Of a stretch of DNA of 64,000 nt, positions 49,629 to 61,971 are shown piece after piece. Origin of the DNA: Protula sp. h YS-2021 (lineage: Eukaryota > Annelida > Polychaeta > Sabellida > Serpulidae); contig OX457031.1 of NCBI GenBank assembly GCA_949752745.1, positions 24,504,081 through 24,568,080 of the forward strand, in the 5' to 3' direction. The notes under the pieces were generated by a model, which saw only the letters and a program-made list of their open reading frames with translations, did no database searches and was not told the DNA's origin. A program made the position numbers and the translations under genes. The stretch's first letter is position 1. Every line of letters begins with the position of its first letter.

Positions 49629-51439
49629 TATGGAATGCCATTTTCACATTTATTGGGGAATTATTGATATCAAGAATTACTTTTGTATCTAAAAATTGAT
49701 TTTTTGATATCAAGAATTACTTTTGGATCTCAAAAATTGATTTTTTGATATCAAGAATTAATTTTTGATCTCAAAGAATCCATATTTTGATATCAAGAAT
49801 GAAGTTTTTATGGAATGCCATTTTAACATTTAATGCTTATTTTTGATATCAAAATATATTTAGAGATATCAATAAATCAATTTAGATCTCATTAATTTAT
49901 ATTTTGCTATCAATAATTGAATTTTAGATGGCAAAAATTTATTTTTGAGATCAAAAAATCAATTTTACAAACCTAAAAAATCTTACGGGAGACACACATT
50001 CACATAAAATATAACGAATCGTCAATTAAATTTTGGGGATAAAAATTTGAATAATTGAGATCAATAATAACAACATAAATTTTGATCTCAAGAATTGCTT
50101 CTTTTTTGTACAGTAAAAAATTAAAATAAAGATTCTGTATACAAGGACAGCCATTATTTATTCACAGATGTGCTTTTCTGAATTTTTTATTTAAAAAAAT
50201 AGACTGATATTTTGATATCAAGAATCAGTTTATGGGATCAAAAAATCGTTTGCAGATTTCATAATACAAATAAAAAATGTATCAGTCTGAAATAATTATA
50301 TTTAAAATAAATTCTTGATATCAATATATAGAAAATCAATTAGTGAGCTCAAAATTAACATTTTGCTCTCAGATATTTCATTTTTGCTATCAAGAATTGA
50401 AATTTTGATCTCAAAAAATCAATTTTAGATATCATTAAATCATTTTTGATATCAATAAATATTTCTTGATATCTCTAAATATTTATTGATATCAAAAATT
50501 ATTTTTTGAGATCAAGAATACATTTAGAGATATCAAGAATACAATTACAGATAGCAAAAATGAATTCTTGATATCAAAATATGGATTTATTGACATCAAA
50601 AATTAATTCTTGATATCAAAAAATCAATTTTTGAAATCAAAAATTAATTCTTGATATCAATAATTCACTAATAAATGTGAAAACGGCATTCCATATTTTT
50701 TGCTATCTGTAATTGTATTTTTAATATCTCTAAATGTATTCTTGATCTCAAAAAGTAATTTTTGATATCAATACGTATTTAGAGATATCAAGAAATATTT
50801 ATTGATATCGAAAATGATTTAATGATATCTAAAATTGATTTTTTGAGATCAAAAATTCTATTCTTGACAGCAAAAATGAAATATTTGAGAGCAAAATTTC
50901 AATTTTGAGCTCAATAATTCATTTTCCTTTTATTGATATTAAGAATTTATTTCAGATATCATTATTTCAGGAGACTATAATTTGTATTTTAAAATCTGCA
51001 AATGATTTTTGATCCCAAAAATTGATTTTTGATATCAAAATATCAGTATTTTTTTAATAAAAAATTCAGAAGTACACATCTGTAAATTAAAAATGACTGG
51101 TCTTGTATACAGAATCTTTCTTTAAATTTTTTACTGCATAAAAAAAGAAGCAATTCTTGAGATCAAAAATTGTGTGGTTATTATTGATGTCAATAATTCA
51201 AGTTTTCATCTCCAAAATTTAATTGGCGAGTCGTTAAATTTTATGTAAATGTGCGTCTCCTTTAAAATTTTTCAAGTTTGTAAATTTGATTTTTTAATCT
51301 CAAAAATAACTTTTGCCGTCTAAAATTCAATTATTGATAGCAAAATATAAATTATTGAGATCTACATTGATTTCTTGATATTTTTAACTATATTTGGATA
51401 TCAAAAATAAGCATTAAATGTTTAAAACGGCATTCCATA
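49629..51439 (-). mobile_element. AT-rich TIR element (MITE-like), split by a nested relative
   Basis: The ends are TGGAATGCC (49,631) and GGCATTCCA (ending 51,437), flanked by TA on both sides, with the TIR continuing as TGGAATGCCNTTTT and an A+T-rich stretch ending CATTTA. It interrupts composite block copy 1; copy 2 shows the uninterrupted site at 57,459. Without the nested copy (49,811-50,693) and its duplicated TA it is about 922 bp. No transposase frame is present, so it is non-autonomous. TIRs with a TA duplication suggest mobilisation by a Tc1/mariner-type or other TA-targeting transposase. The interior is a phased series of GATATC and GATCTC/GAGATC sites. Confidence 0.88.
49811..50693 (+). 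mobile_element. Nested TIR element (883 bp), opposite orientation
   Basis: A complete copy with TGGAATGCCATTTTAACATT at the left and AAAACGGCATTCCA at the right, flanked by TA. It lies within the older element and is in inverted orientation relative to it. It is closely similar along its length to 60,928-61,808 (for example the shared CTTACGGGAGACACACATTC), so these two are the youngest pair of the family in the window. Confidence 0.9.
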
Positions 51440-51816
51440 CTCACTAACTAACTAACGGACGCCATCTGTAAACCGATAGGAATACCCCAGCTAGCGAGTA
51501 ACGTAAGAGCGGCTAAAAATTCTGAATTTGTCATATTGTTCGTCCTCTTCTCGATCTCTTAAGAGGGCACCTTTCTCATTTTCATTCCTGAATGCGGAGT
51601 GTAAAATTTAATTTTAAAAATCCTTTCAACAAGCGGTCTATTTGTGAGTGCACCCGCACCTAGAACGTACGTTACTCCAATCACTGAAGACAAAACAAAA
51701 AGATACACATGGTGAAGAGTGTGTACGTAATTTTTGGTCCCCTTCTTTTGTTGGGCGCAGAGTACAGTTCGGAAATAACCTCATTTTTACAGAAGACACG
51801 AAGTTCTGAATGAGCT

Positions 51817-51821
<5 letters not shown>

Positions 51822-51844
<23 letters not shown>
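51822..51844 (+). repeat. Poly-C run
   Basis: A run of about 23 C preceded by CTCCT and followed by ACCTCCC; the exact length is uncertain. Confidence 0.9.
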
Positions 51845-51847
<3 letters not shown>

Positions 51848-52173
51848 TCCCTTGCAATGATATCGGCATTCTCAGCGGACCTAGTCTGACACCAAAATTA
51901 CTCCCATTTTCTGTTGTTTTGGAGGATTTTTTATAGGGGGGCACGCATGGTAACACAGACACATAACAAGTATCCCCACCCCCGAACCACAGGGGTGTAA
52001 ATGCCACTATTAAAGCAAACAACTGTCCCCTCTGTAGTGCACCACCGTGAGATTCATACTGTGCCTTGAGCCCACAATAACGGCAATCTGTGCACGTGAC
52101 CGGGCTTTATTTTCATCTTGTGAGTGGACCATTCCTAATCAGTAATTCGCCTCAAGAAATATACGTAGACTAC

Positions 52174-52240
52174 ATCACATTGTGATTCATAAACAAATCA
52201 CATTGTGATTCATAAACAAATCACATTGTGATTCACAAAC
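52174..52240 (+). repeat. Three 23-bp direct repeats with a palindromic core
   Basis: ATCACATTGTGATTCATAAA plus CAA is repeated at 52,174, 52,197 and 52,220. Each unit holds AATCACATTGTGATT or a close form, an inverted repeat around a single central base. Confidence 0.9.
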
Positions 52241-52810
52241 ATAACACGTAAATACAGTAACCAGTGATAAACAAGAAATGCCACGATCTGATTAAACACT
52301 ATTTCATTGAAATAGGTATATGAAAGTAGTGATTCTGTGATTAAAAAATATTGTTTTTCCGTATATGCCTGAACCAGTTATCCAGGGACAGAAAGACAAA
52401 GTGTTCAAATCAATCGAAACGAGTGAGTTCATCAGGTGTGATATTGTTAATCTATAAAATAATAGAGCCTCTTCGTATTGACGCGAAGATATTAATAGCG
52501 ACACTTAATTGCTTGGTGTAATAAATACGCGAAACATTTTGATGGATACAGACATTTGAAGGACATATAAAAACTATTTAAAGGTAGTAACGAAGATAAC
52601 GAAATATGCTGAACTAGACCGATATCCAACAAGCAACAATTAAAACGTGAACTCGATTTTTTTCTCGATTTTATGCCTCACCATATGATAACTTACGTGC
52701 TTTTACGTAGGACATTCAAATATATAAAAAGAAATAATTACTAAATTGAAATGTTACAATCCACCAAAGCTTCATTAATAACAACATTATTAAAATAATG
52801 ATTGGGTGCT

Positions 52811-54022
<1,212 letters not shown>

Positions 54023-54797
54023 TATTGTGCGGTTCGCATTTCAGAAAAGTGCGCATGTTTATGTAACTTCCCTCGATGCGCGGTTCTTATTCAGACCAGT
54101 GCGCATGTTTATTTAACTGGCGTCGATGCTCGGTTCGTATTTCGGACCAGTGGGCATGTCTATTCAACTTGCGTTGATGAGCGGTTCGCATTTCAGACCA
54201 GTGCGCATGTTTATTTAATTTGCGTTGATGCGCGGTTCGCAGTTCGGACCAGTGTGTATGTTTATTCAACTTGCGCCGATGCGCAGTTCTTATTTCAGAC
54301 CAATGCGCATGTCCATTTAACTTGCGTGGATACACAGTTCTTATTTTGGACCAGTGCGCATGTTTCTGTAGTTTGCGTTGATTAGCGGTTCTCATTTTGG
54401 ACCATTGCACATGTTTATTTAACTTGCGTTGATGTGCGGTTCGCATTTCGAACCACTGCGCATGTATATTAAACTTGCGTCGATGCGCGGTTCTTATTTC
54501 GGATAAATGTGTATATTTTTTTTAACTGGAGTTGGTGTGGGGTTCTTATCTTGGACCAGTGCGCATGTTTATTTAACTTGCGTTGATGTGCGGTTCGCAT
54601 TTTGGACCAGTGCACAGGTTTATTTAATTTGCGTTGATGCGCGATGCTCATTTTGGACCAGTGCCCAGGTTTACTAAAATTCCGTTGATGCGCGGTTCTT
54701 ATTTTTGACTAGTGCGCATGTTTATTCAACTTGTGTCGATACGCGGTTCTTATTTCGGACCAGTGCGCATGTTTATTTAACCTGCGTCGATGCGCTG
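54023..54797 (+). repeat. 51-bp tandem array, composite block copy 2
   Basis: About 15 units of the same 51-bp sequence as 46,003-47,070, in the same orientation, with anchors GGACCAGTGCGCATGTTTAT and GCGGTTCGCATTTC. Frames of 119-129 codons on both strands are by-products of the period (17 codons). Confidence 0.9.
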
Positions 54798-56440
54798 TAG
54801 GAGGAGTTTCATTTAATTTTATTTTATAATTCCGAAAAAATTCAAACATTTTTCACTTCACTTAGAAAGCACAAGACGTATGCAAGACCCCGTAGAGACG
54901 GCTCATACCAAAAATAAATGACATCTGATAAAAACTGTAGGACGAAATGCATCTTGAGTCTTTCTCTTCAAAAATTCCCTGATCGACTCAAAAAGCACAA
55001 GCCGTATTTTCGAACGCCTAAAGCATACCTCCCACCTAAAATAAATGATATCGTATCAAAACTGTAGGAGAAGATGCATTTTGAGGTATTTTCTTCAAAA
55101 ATTCGACCAAAAATAAAAAATTTCCAAATTGAGTCAAAAAGCACTAGCCTATGCTCGACCCATCTAGGGATGCCTCACACCAAAAATAAATGAAATCGGA
55201 TAAAAACTGCGAGGGGGAATGCATTTTGAAGTTTTTTCTTCAAAAACTCATCCCAAAAATACAAAAATAGTCCGATCGCATAAAGGCGCACAAGTCGTAT
55301 GCATGACCCACTTAGGATGCCTCATATCACAAATAAATGAAATCGGATAAAGCTGAAGGGGAAAATGCAATTTGAAGTTTTTTCTTCAAAAATACAAAAA
55401 TTGTTCGATCGACTAAAAAGCACAAGCCGTATACACGACCAACCTAGAATGCCTCATACCACAAATAAAAGAAATCGGATAAAAACTACAGGAGGGGCAT
55501 TTGAGAGTTTTTCTTCAAAAATTCCCCAAAACTACAAAAATTGTCCTTTCCACTAAAAAGCATGTGCTGTATGTAAGACCCACCTAGAATGCCTCATATC
55601 AAAAATTAATGAAATTGGATAAAAACTACAGGAGGAAGGGCATTTGAAGTTTTTTTCTTCAAAAATTCCCAAAAATACAAAATAGTCCGATCGACTGAAA
55701 AAGCATAAGCCTTATACACGACTCACTAAGGATGCCTCATACCAAAAATAAAGTAAATCGGATGAAAACTACAGGAGGGAGATTGCCCGATCCACTACAA
55801 AAGCGCAAACCATATGCATGACCCATCTAGGATATTTCATACCAAAAATAAATGAAATCGGATAAAACTGTAGGGCGAAATGCATTTTGAAGTTTTTTTT
55901 TCAAAAATTCTCCAAAAATACAAAAATTGTCCGATCGACTAAAAAAGCATGAATGTTATGCAAGATCCCTCAGGGGTGCTTCATACCAAAAATGAACGTT
56001 ATTGGATCAAAAATGCAGGTGGAGATACATTTTAAATTTTTTTCTTCAAAACTTCCCCCCAAATTTTTAAAAATTATCCGATCGTTTAGTAGTAAAGCAC
56101 ACGCCGTACGCACGATATCTTAGGGAAACGCTATACCGAAAATAAATGATATCGGTTCAAAAATGTAAGAGCAGATGCATTTGGAATTATTTTTGAAAAA
56201 TTTTCTTCAAAAAATCACCAAAAATACAAAAATTGTCCGATCGATTACAAAATGCACAAACCATATGCAAAACCCCTTAGGGGTGCCTCAGACCAAAAAT
56301 GAACGACATCGGATTAAAAATGCAGTTGGAGATACATTTTACTTTTTTTTCTTCAAAAAATCCCCAAAAATTAAAAAAATATCCGATCGACTAGAAAAGC
56401 ACAAGCCGTACGAATGACCTGCTAGGGATGCCTCACATAA
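54798..56440 (+). repeat. ~150-bp tandem array, composite block copy 2
   Basis: About 11 diverged units of roughly 130-155 bp. Anchors: CTCATACCAAAAATAAATGA, AATCGGATAAAAACTGTAGG, TGCATTTTGAAGTTTTT, TTGTCCGATCGACTAAAAAG and CACAAGCCGTATGC. TCCGATCGA-like anchors are seen at about 55,271, 55,407, 55,688, 55,931, 56,236 and 56,384. One unit near 55,700-55,790 is shortened. Copy 1 has only about two such units in this position. Confidence 0.85.
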
Positions 56441-56559
56441 AAAACAAGAGCAATCAGTAATTGCCACATCCCCCGCCGTGGGTGTAATTAGTAAGGCGCG
56501 TGTTGTACTTCGCACTTAAACTAAGTAGATAAAACAACTGCACTATATTGTTGTTATGC
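56441..56559 (+). repeat. Spacer module of composite block copy 2
   Basis: GAGCAATCAGTAATTGCC, GGTGTAATTAGTAAGGCG and CGCACTTAAACTAAGTAGAT match the spacer of copy 1 at 47,550-47,640 and join the ~150-bp array to the 168-bp array. Confidence 0.75.
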
Positions 56560-57295
56560 ATACGAAATGAGAACCGAGTCCGGCAAATATTTTAAAGTTA
56601 TCGTCCAGAAAACAAAGTACACATTGATATCCGGATTTTGGGATTCTAAGTCCAATTACAGATCGAAATGGGTTTCGATCCGATCAAAGCCCCCAAAAGC
56701 CACATCTAGATTTCTTGGTTGTTACGCACACCAAATATGAACCGGATCCGCTCACTAGTTTCGAAGATATCGTCTGGAAACCAAAAGTACACATTGACAT
56801 CCGGATTTTGGGATTCTAAGTCCAAATACAGATCCAGATGGGCTTCGATCTGACCAAAACCACAAATGGCACATCTAGATGTCTTGGTTGTTACGCACAC
56901 CAAATATGAACCGTTTTCGCTCACTAGTTTCGGAGATATCGTCTGGAAACCAAAGAACACGTTGAGATCCGAATTTTGGGATTGTAAGTCCAAATACAGA
57001 TCCACATGGACTTCAATCAGACCAAAACCCCCAAAAGCACATCTAGATGTCTTGGTTGCTACGCATATCAAATATGAACCGGATCCGCTCACTAGTTTCG
57101 GAGATATCGTCTGGAAACCAAAGTACACATTGAGATCCGAATTTTGGGATTCTAAGTCCAAACACAGATCCACATGGACTTCAATCAGACCAAAACCCCC
57201 AAAAGCACATCTAGATGTCTTCGTTGCTACGCATATTAAATATGAACCGGATCAGCTCACTAGTTTCGGAGATATCGTCTAGAAACAAAACTGGC
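56560..57295 (+). repeat. 168-bp tandem array, composite block copy 2
   Basis: About four units with GTTTCGGAGATATC-type anchors at 56,758, 56,927, 57,095 and 57,263 (steps 169, 168, 168). Same sequence family and order as 47,720-48,478. The 138- and 155-codon frames on the two strands result from a period of 56 codons. Confidence 0.9.
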
Positions 57296-57380
57296 GACTG
57301 ACGGACGGACAGACGGACGGACAGACGGACAAACACAGTGCGTTTCTATTTCCCCCGCCTCCGTCAGAACAGCAGGGAAT
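57296..57380 (+). repeat. GGAC-rich hairpin tail, composite block copy 2
   Basis: GACGGACGGACAGACGGACG and further GACGGAC units, then GTGCGTTTCTATTTCCCC and CGCCTCCG. It parallels 48,479-48,561, including the CGTTTCTAT box. Confidence 0.75.
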
Positions 57381-57508
57381 AATAAATGACATCGGATCAG
57401 AACTGTAGGAGGAGATACATTTTGAACAAAAGTTTATTAAATAAACAACTAACGAACTTACTAACTAACTAACGGACGCCGCCTGCAGACCGATAGGGAA
57501 ACCCCAGC
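57381..57508 (+). repeat. Right end of composite block copy 2 with intact TIR-element target site
   Basis: AATGACATCGGATC, TAGGAGGAGATACATTTTGA, one 40-bp unit, then AACTTACTAACTAACTAACG through ACCCCAGC. This corresponds to sequence lying on the two sides of the TIR element in copy 1 (49,450-49,630 and 51,438-51,491). The undisturbed TA is at 57,459-57,460. Confidence 0.8.
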
Positions 57509-58689
57509 GTACGTTATACGCAAATCTAGTTATTTGGTGCTTATTTCAGAAAAATATGTCATTTTTATACCCACAAATATATCCTGTAGCAATCCTTTAT
57601 TGGGGTGTTGGTTGAAATGTGATCTGTTTTACCTAATAAAGTCCCTACAACTTCAGAAGTCGCAACGGTGATACAGGTTCAACCTCAACCTGTATATGGG
57701 TCCTCTGTATTTCACTATACAGTGAAATCACGTCTAAAAATTTCCTTGAACTAAATTCTACTCGTAAATATGCATATTCCATAAACATCTAAGCAAATAA
57801 GTTGTAAAAATGCCTTGTTTACATTTCCGCCATCTTGTACCTGACCTTCTCCAGAGGAAATTTTCGAGTCAAAAAACCTTCTCTAGACAACGAGAAATTA
57901 TCCAAAAGAACACCTCTCGTTTTTTCCGAGAGTCTCTTGGTTTTCCAAGACAGTCCAGAAGAATGTACCCTAAAACGAGCTACACAGTCTGCAGACATTC
58001 AGGGAGACCTTCGCCCCTTAAAAGGCTATCAGAGAATCCAACGAGTGACTGACTCAAAACCCAGCGCTGAGAATACCGGTATATCCGGCGGGATGATCAA
58101 CCTAAGTGTAATACGATCATGAACGCGACTAAAGTTAGTGAAACTATTCTTATCCTTCTGTCATCGTGGCGATGAAAGGTCGGAGTGCTGAGCACTGAAG
58201 AGATTGCACTTGCCGCTAATGTTCAACAAAAACTCCTACAGGAAGAGTTCGCAAGTTTATTAACGAACAGTTCGCGAAACCCCAAATAGCTAAGTTGTTT
58301 AAACAGCATGGGAAGAACTCCTCCTTTACCTTATTTCGGCACCAAACAATGTCCACGCTGTCGCCACCGTTTCGGCAGCATTACACACAATGTTCTGGCA
58401 AGACCGTGGTGGGAAAGGGGTGAAGGTTGCAATAGACACTTTGGACGTGGAGTCTCAGGCTTTCAGCCCATAAGTGGCAATCATCGTCAGTTTTTTTACT
58501 AGGGACTTTCCCGTACCAGAAATGAAGAGAGAAACGCGTAGATGACATAAAAGTGAGAAATTGATACGACACATTGGCGAAACCCCAATTTAAAAATTAT
58601 AAATCAGGAAAAAAACAAGAATATCCAGGGACACTGTAATCAGCCGAAACCTAGTGAAACAAGTATCAATAGGCTTGTATGGTAGCCAA
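57509..58689. other. Unassigned region; possible decayed coding fragments
   Basis: No confident gene. Frames at 57,810-58,052 and 57,835-58,122 overlap in different phases. The latter encodes a polar stretch (for example LKRATQSADIQGDLRPLKGY). A further phase around 58,340-58,455 reads NNVHAVATVSAALHTMFWQD before a stop. The higher G+C content and phase changes could mean a frame-broken pseudogene or transposon gene, but no family is recognised. Confidence 0.35.
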
Positions 58690-59218
58690 AAAGTAATGTA
58701 GCAATGGGGGTTGAACAAAAGTGTTTGGGTGCTAGTGACAACTCTTAAACTTTTCATAATTTCTGAAAAGAGGAGCATCAAATTAGTCGATCGCACTGTA
58801 TTATGGAAACCGTAAATCAATAACAAAGTTTAGAAAGCTAACCCTAACTGAAGTGTTTATTTGCGAATGTAGTAATGGATGTTGAACAAAAGTGTTTGAG
58901 TGACAATGATCGATTATAAAAATATTTTTTTCAAAGATGAGTGTCAAATTAGTCGATCGCACCGTGTTTAAGAAATACCCAATCAATAACAAAGTTTCCA
59001 GAGCCAACACTAACTATAACCCTAACTAGACTGTTAATTTGCTAATGAAGCAATGAAGCTTGAACAAAAATGCTTCAGTGATTAGTGGCCAGTTTTAAAA
59101 TTTTTATAATTTCTGAAAACAGCAACATCAAATGAGCAGATGACAATGCATTTAAGAAAAGGCAACACGACTGCAAAGTTTCCAAAGCGAAACTCAACAC
59201 TAACTTTTCACATTTATC
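58690..59218 (+). repeat. Diverged relic monomers of the left-hand satellite
   Basis: About three monomers with GAACAAAAGTGTTTG-type anchors at 58,713, 58,884 and 59,062 (periods 171 and 178). The element order equals that of the 1-31,775 satellite: AACAAAAGTGTTTGGGT, TAGTGAC, AAAAGAGGAG, CAAATTAGT, CACTGTATTA, AACCCTAACT and TTTGCGAATG. The telomere-like CTAACCCTAAC box is still recognisable, while the GGTCATAGTGACC palindrome is degraded. The relic stops where a TIR-element fragment begins at 59,219. Confidence 0.85.
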
Positions 59219-59592
59219 TATGTAATGCCATTTTCACATTTATTGAATTATTGATATCAAGAATGAATTTTTGATCTCAAAATTATTTTTTGATATCAAG
59301 AATTAATTTTTGGTCTCAAAAAACCCATATTTTGATATCAAGAATTACTTTTTGCTATTTGTAATTGTATTTTGATATCCCTAAATGTATTCTTAATCTC
59401 AAAAAAATTCTGATATCAATAAATATTTATTTGATATCCCTAAATGTATTCTTAATCTCAAAAAAAAATTCTGATATCAATAAATATTTAGAGATGTCAA
59501 GAAATATTATATAAAAAATTATTTAATGAATGATATCTAAAATTAACTTTGAGATTAAAAATTCAATTCTTGACAGCAAACTGAAATATTTA
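59219..59592 (-). mobile_element. Truncated TIR-element copy
   Basis: It starts with TA and a mutated TIR (TGTAATGCCATTTTCACATT at 59,221), then the family's GATATCAAGAAT / GATCTCAAAA series. It breaks off at a complete copy's TIR at 59,593, so only about 370 bp remain. Confidence 0.75.
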
Positions 59593-60837
59593 TGGAATGC
59601 CGTTTTCGCATTTATTAGAGAATTATTGATATCAAGAATTAATTTTTGATCTCAAAAAATCCATATTTTAATACCAAAAATTAAAATTTTTGCTCTCAAA
59701 AACCGATTTTTGGATATCAAGAATTAAGTTTTGCTATCTGTAATTATATGTTGAAATCTCTAAATGTATTATTGATCTTAAAAAATATTCTTGATATCAA
59801 TGAATATTTAGAGATAAAGAAATATTTACTGATGTCTAAAATGATTTAATGGTCTCTAAAATTGATTTTTTGAGATCAAAAATTCAATTCTTGTACCAAA
59901 AATGAAATATTTGATAGCAAAATCTCAATTTTGAGCTCAGTAATTTATTTTCCTTCTATCGATATCAAGTAGAATTTTTTCAGATATCATTATTTCAGAA
60001 TGAGACCTTTTAATTTATATTTTGAAATCTGGAAATGATTTTTTTATATCAAAATATAAGTCTATTTTGACATAACAAAATCAGAGGCAAGCATTTGTGA
60101 ATACGAAAGCGCATAGTTGACATACTACTCACCAGGTGGAATGCATAGAATTAACCATGATAGTATTTCGTATTCACCTAGTGGGTATACAATTACACTA
60201 CACCACGTTGTACATGAGTACATTATGGTCTGAATGACACTTGTTTTATATACTTGCATTTTAATTTTTTTACAAACTCAAAACTTATTTTGTGCGCTCG
60301 TTTCTGACATTTTTTCCAGACATATATTTTTACGCTACAGTGTTGAAATGGCTATTTCCTGAGCAACACCGAAAAATAAGTGTCATTCAAACCATAATGT
60401 ATTCATGTACAGTGTGGTACTCTGTAATAATGTATACTCACCAGGTAACTACGAAATACTATCATGGTTAATTCTATGTATTCAACCTGGTGAGTAGTAT
60501 GTCAACTATGCGCTTCCCTAGGTCCTTGTATATTTTTGCTGTACAAAAAAGAAGCAATTCTTGAGCTCCAAAAATATGTTTTGATTGTTGATATCAATAA
60601 TTCAAGTTTTCAACTTCAATATTTCATTGACGATTCGTTAAATTTTATGTAAATGTTTATCTCTCTTAAGATTTTTTAAGTTTGTGAAATTGATATTTTT
60701 GATCGCAAAAAAATTTAGTTCTAAAATTCAATGTTTGATAGCACAATAGATATTAATGAGATCTACATCGATTTATGGATATCATTCATTATATTTTGAT
60801 ATCAAAAATAAGCATTAAATGTTAAAACGGCATTCCA
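59593..60837 (-). mobile_element. TIR element copy interrupted by a fold-back element
   Basis: TGGAATGCCGTTTTCGCATT at the left and GTTAAAACGGCATTCCA at the right, both ends next to TA. Excluding the 409-bp insertion at 60,107-60,515, the length is about 836 bp, close to the 881-883 bp of the other complete copies. Same orientation as the outer element at 49,629-51,439. No coding capacity. Confidence 0.83.
60107..60515. mobile_element. 409-bp fold-back (long-TIR) element
   Basis: The left arm begins AAGCGCATAGTTGACATACT; the right arm ends with its exact reverse complement. About 82 bp at each end pair with few mismatches, and similarity continues more weakly to about 140 bp (ACATTATGGTCTGAATGACAC against GTGTCATTCAAACCATAATG). 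The middle is short and AT-rich and has no frame. It sits inside a TIR element and is therefore younger. No clear target-site duplication could be assigned. Confidence 0.85.
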
Positions 60838-60927
60838 TATTTATAAACTATATACGCAATTAAGACATTTCCAACTACTTTTTGCATACAAAAAACAATA
60901 ACTTAAAATACTGGAACCTTAAAACTA
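60838..60927. other. Short unique spacer between TIR elements
   Basis: About 90 bp of AT-rich sequence separating two complete TIR elements, each with TA at its ends. Confidence 0.6.
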
Positions 60928-61808
60928 TGGAATGCCATTTTAACATTTAATGCTTATTTTTGATATCAAAATATATTTAGAGATATCAATAAATCAATTT
61001 AGATCTCATTAATTTATATTTTGCTATCAATAATTGAATTTTAGATATCAAAAATTTATTTTTGAGATCAAAAAATCAATTCTACAAACCTAAAAAATCT
61101 TACGGGAGACACACATTCACATAAAATATAACGAATCGTCAATTAATTTTGGAGATGAAAATTTGAATTATTGAGAACAATAATAACAACATAATTTTTG
61201 ATCTCAAGAATTGCTTCTTTTTTGTACAGTAAAAAATTAAAATAAAGATTCTGTATACAAGGACAGCCATTATTTATTTAGAGATATGCGTTTCTGAATT
61301 TTTTATTTAACAAATAGATTGATATTTTGATATCAAAAATCAGTTTTTGAGATCAAAAAATCGTTTAGAGATTTTAAAATACAAATTAAAAATGTATCAG
61401 TCTGAAATAATGATATCTGAAATAAATTCTTGACATCAATATATAGAAAATCAATTAGTGAGCTCAAAATTAATATTGTGCTCTCAAATATTTCATTTTT
61501 GCTATCAAGAATTGAATTTTTGATCTCAAAAAATCAATTTTAGATATCTTTAAATCATTTTTGATATCAATAAATATTTCTTGATATCTCTAAATATTTA
61601 TTCATATCAAAAATTATTTTTTGAGATCAAGAATACATTTAGAGATATCAAGAATACAATTACAGATAGCAAAAATGAATTCTTGATATCAAAATATGGA
61701 TTTATTGAGATCAAAAATTAATTCTTGATATCAAAAAATCAATTTTTGAGATCTAAAATTAATTCTTGATATCAATAATTCACTAATAAATGTGAAAACG
61801 GCATTCCA
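60928..61808 (+). mobile_element. Complete TIR element, 881 bp
   Basis: TGGAATGCCATTTTAACATT at the left and GAAAACGGCATTCCA at the right, flanked by TA at 60,926-60,927 and 61,809-61,810. Nearly colinear with 49,811-50,693. Non-coding; the interior consists of GATATC, GAGATC and GATCTC sites in AT-rich sequence. Confidence 0.9.
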
Positions 61809-61855
61809 TATAAAACTGAGTTGACAAACACAAATATAACATTATAATTGAACGT

Positions 61856-61971
61856 GACGTTAAACACTAAACAAACAAATTTATTGTCAATATGTAACAA
61901 CGTTATCAGATTAGACGTTAAACACTAAACAAACAAATTTATTGTTAATATATAACAAAATTAACAGATTA
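61856..61971 (+). repeat. 58-bp tandem duplication
   Basis: GACGTTAAACACTAAACAAA and following bases occur at 61,856 and 61,914 with several substitutions in the second half. Confidence 0.85.

Noticed and set aside
51681..52022. 113-codon minus-strand frame with a poly-Gly run
   Set aside because: It spans the C homopolymer and has no domain or sensible composition.
57810..58122. Overlapping 80- and 95-codon frames as a real gene
   Set aside because: Different phases overlap, stops interrupt continuation, and no family is recognised. Kept only as possible decayed coding sequence.
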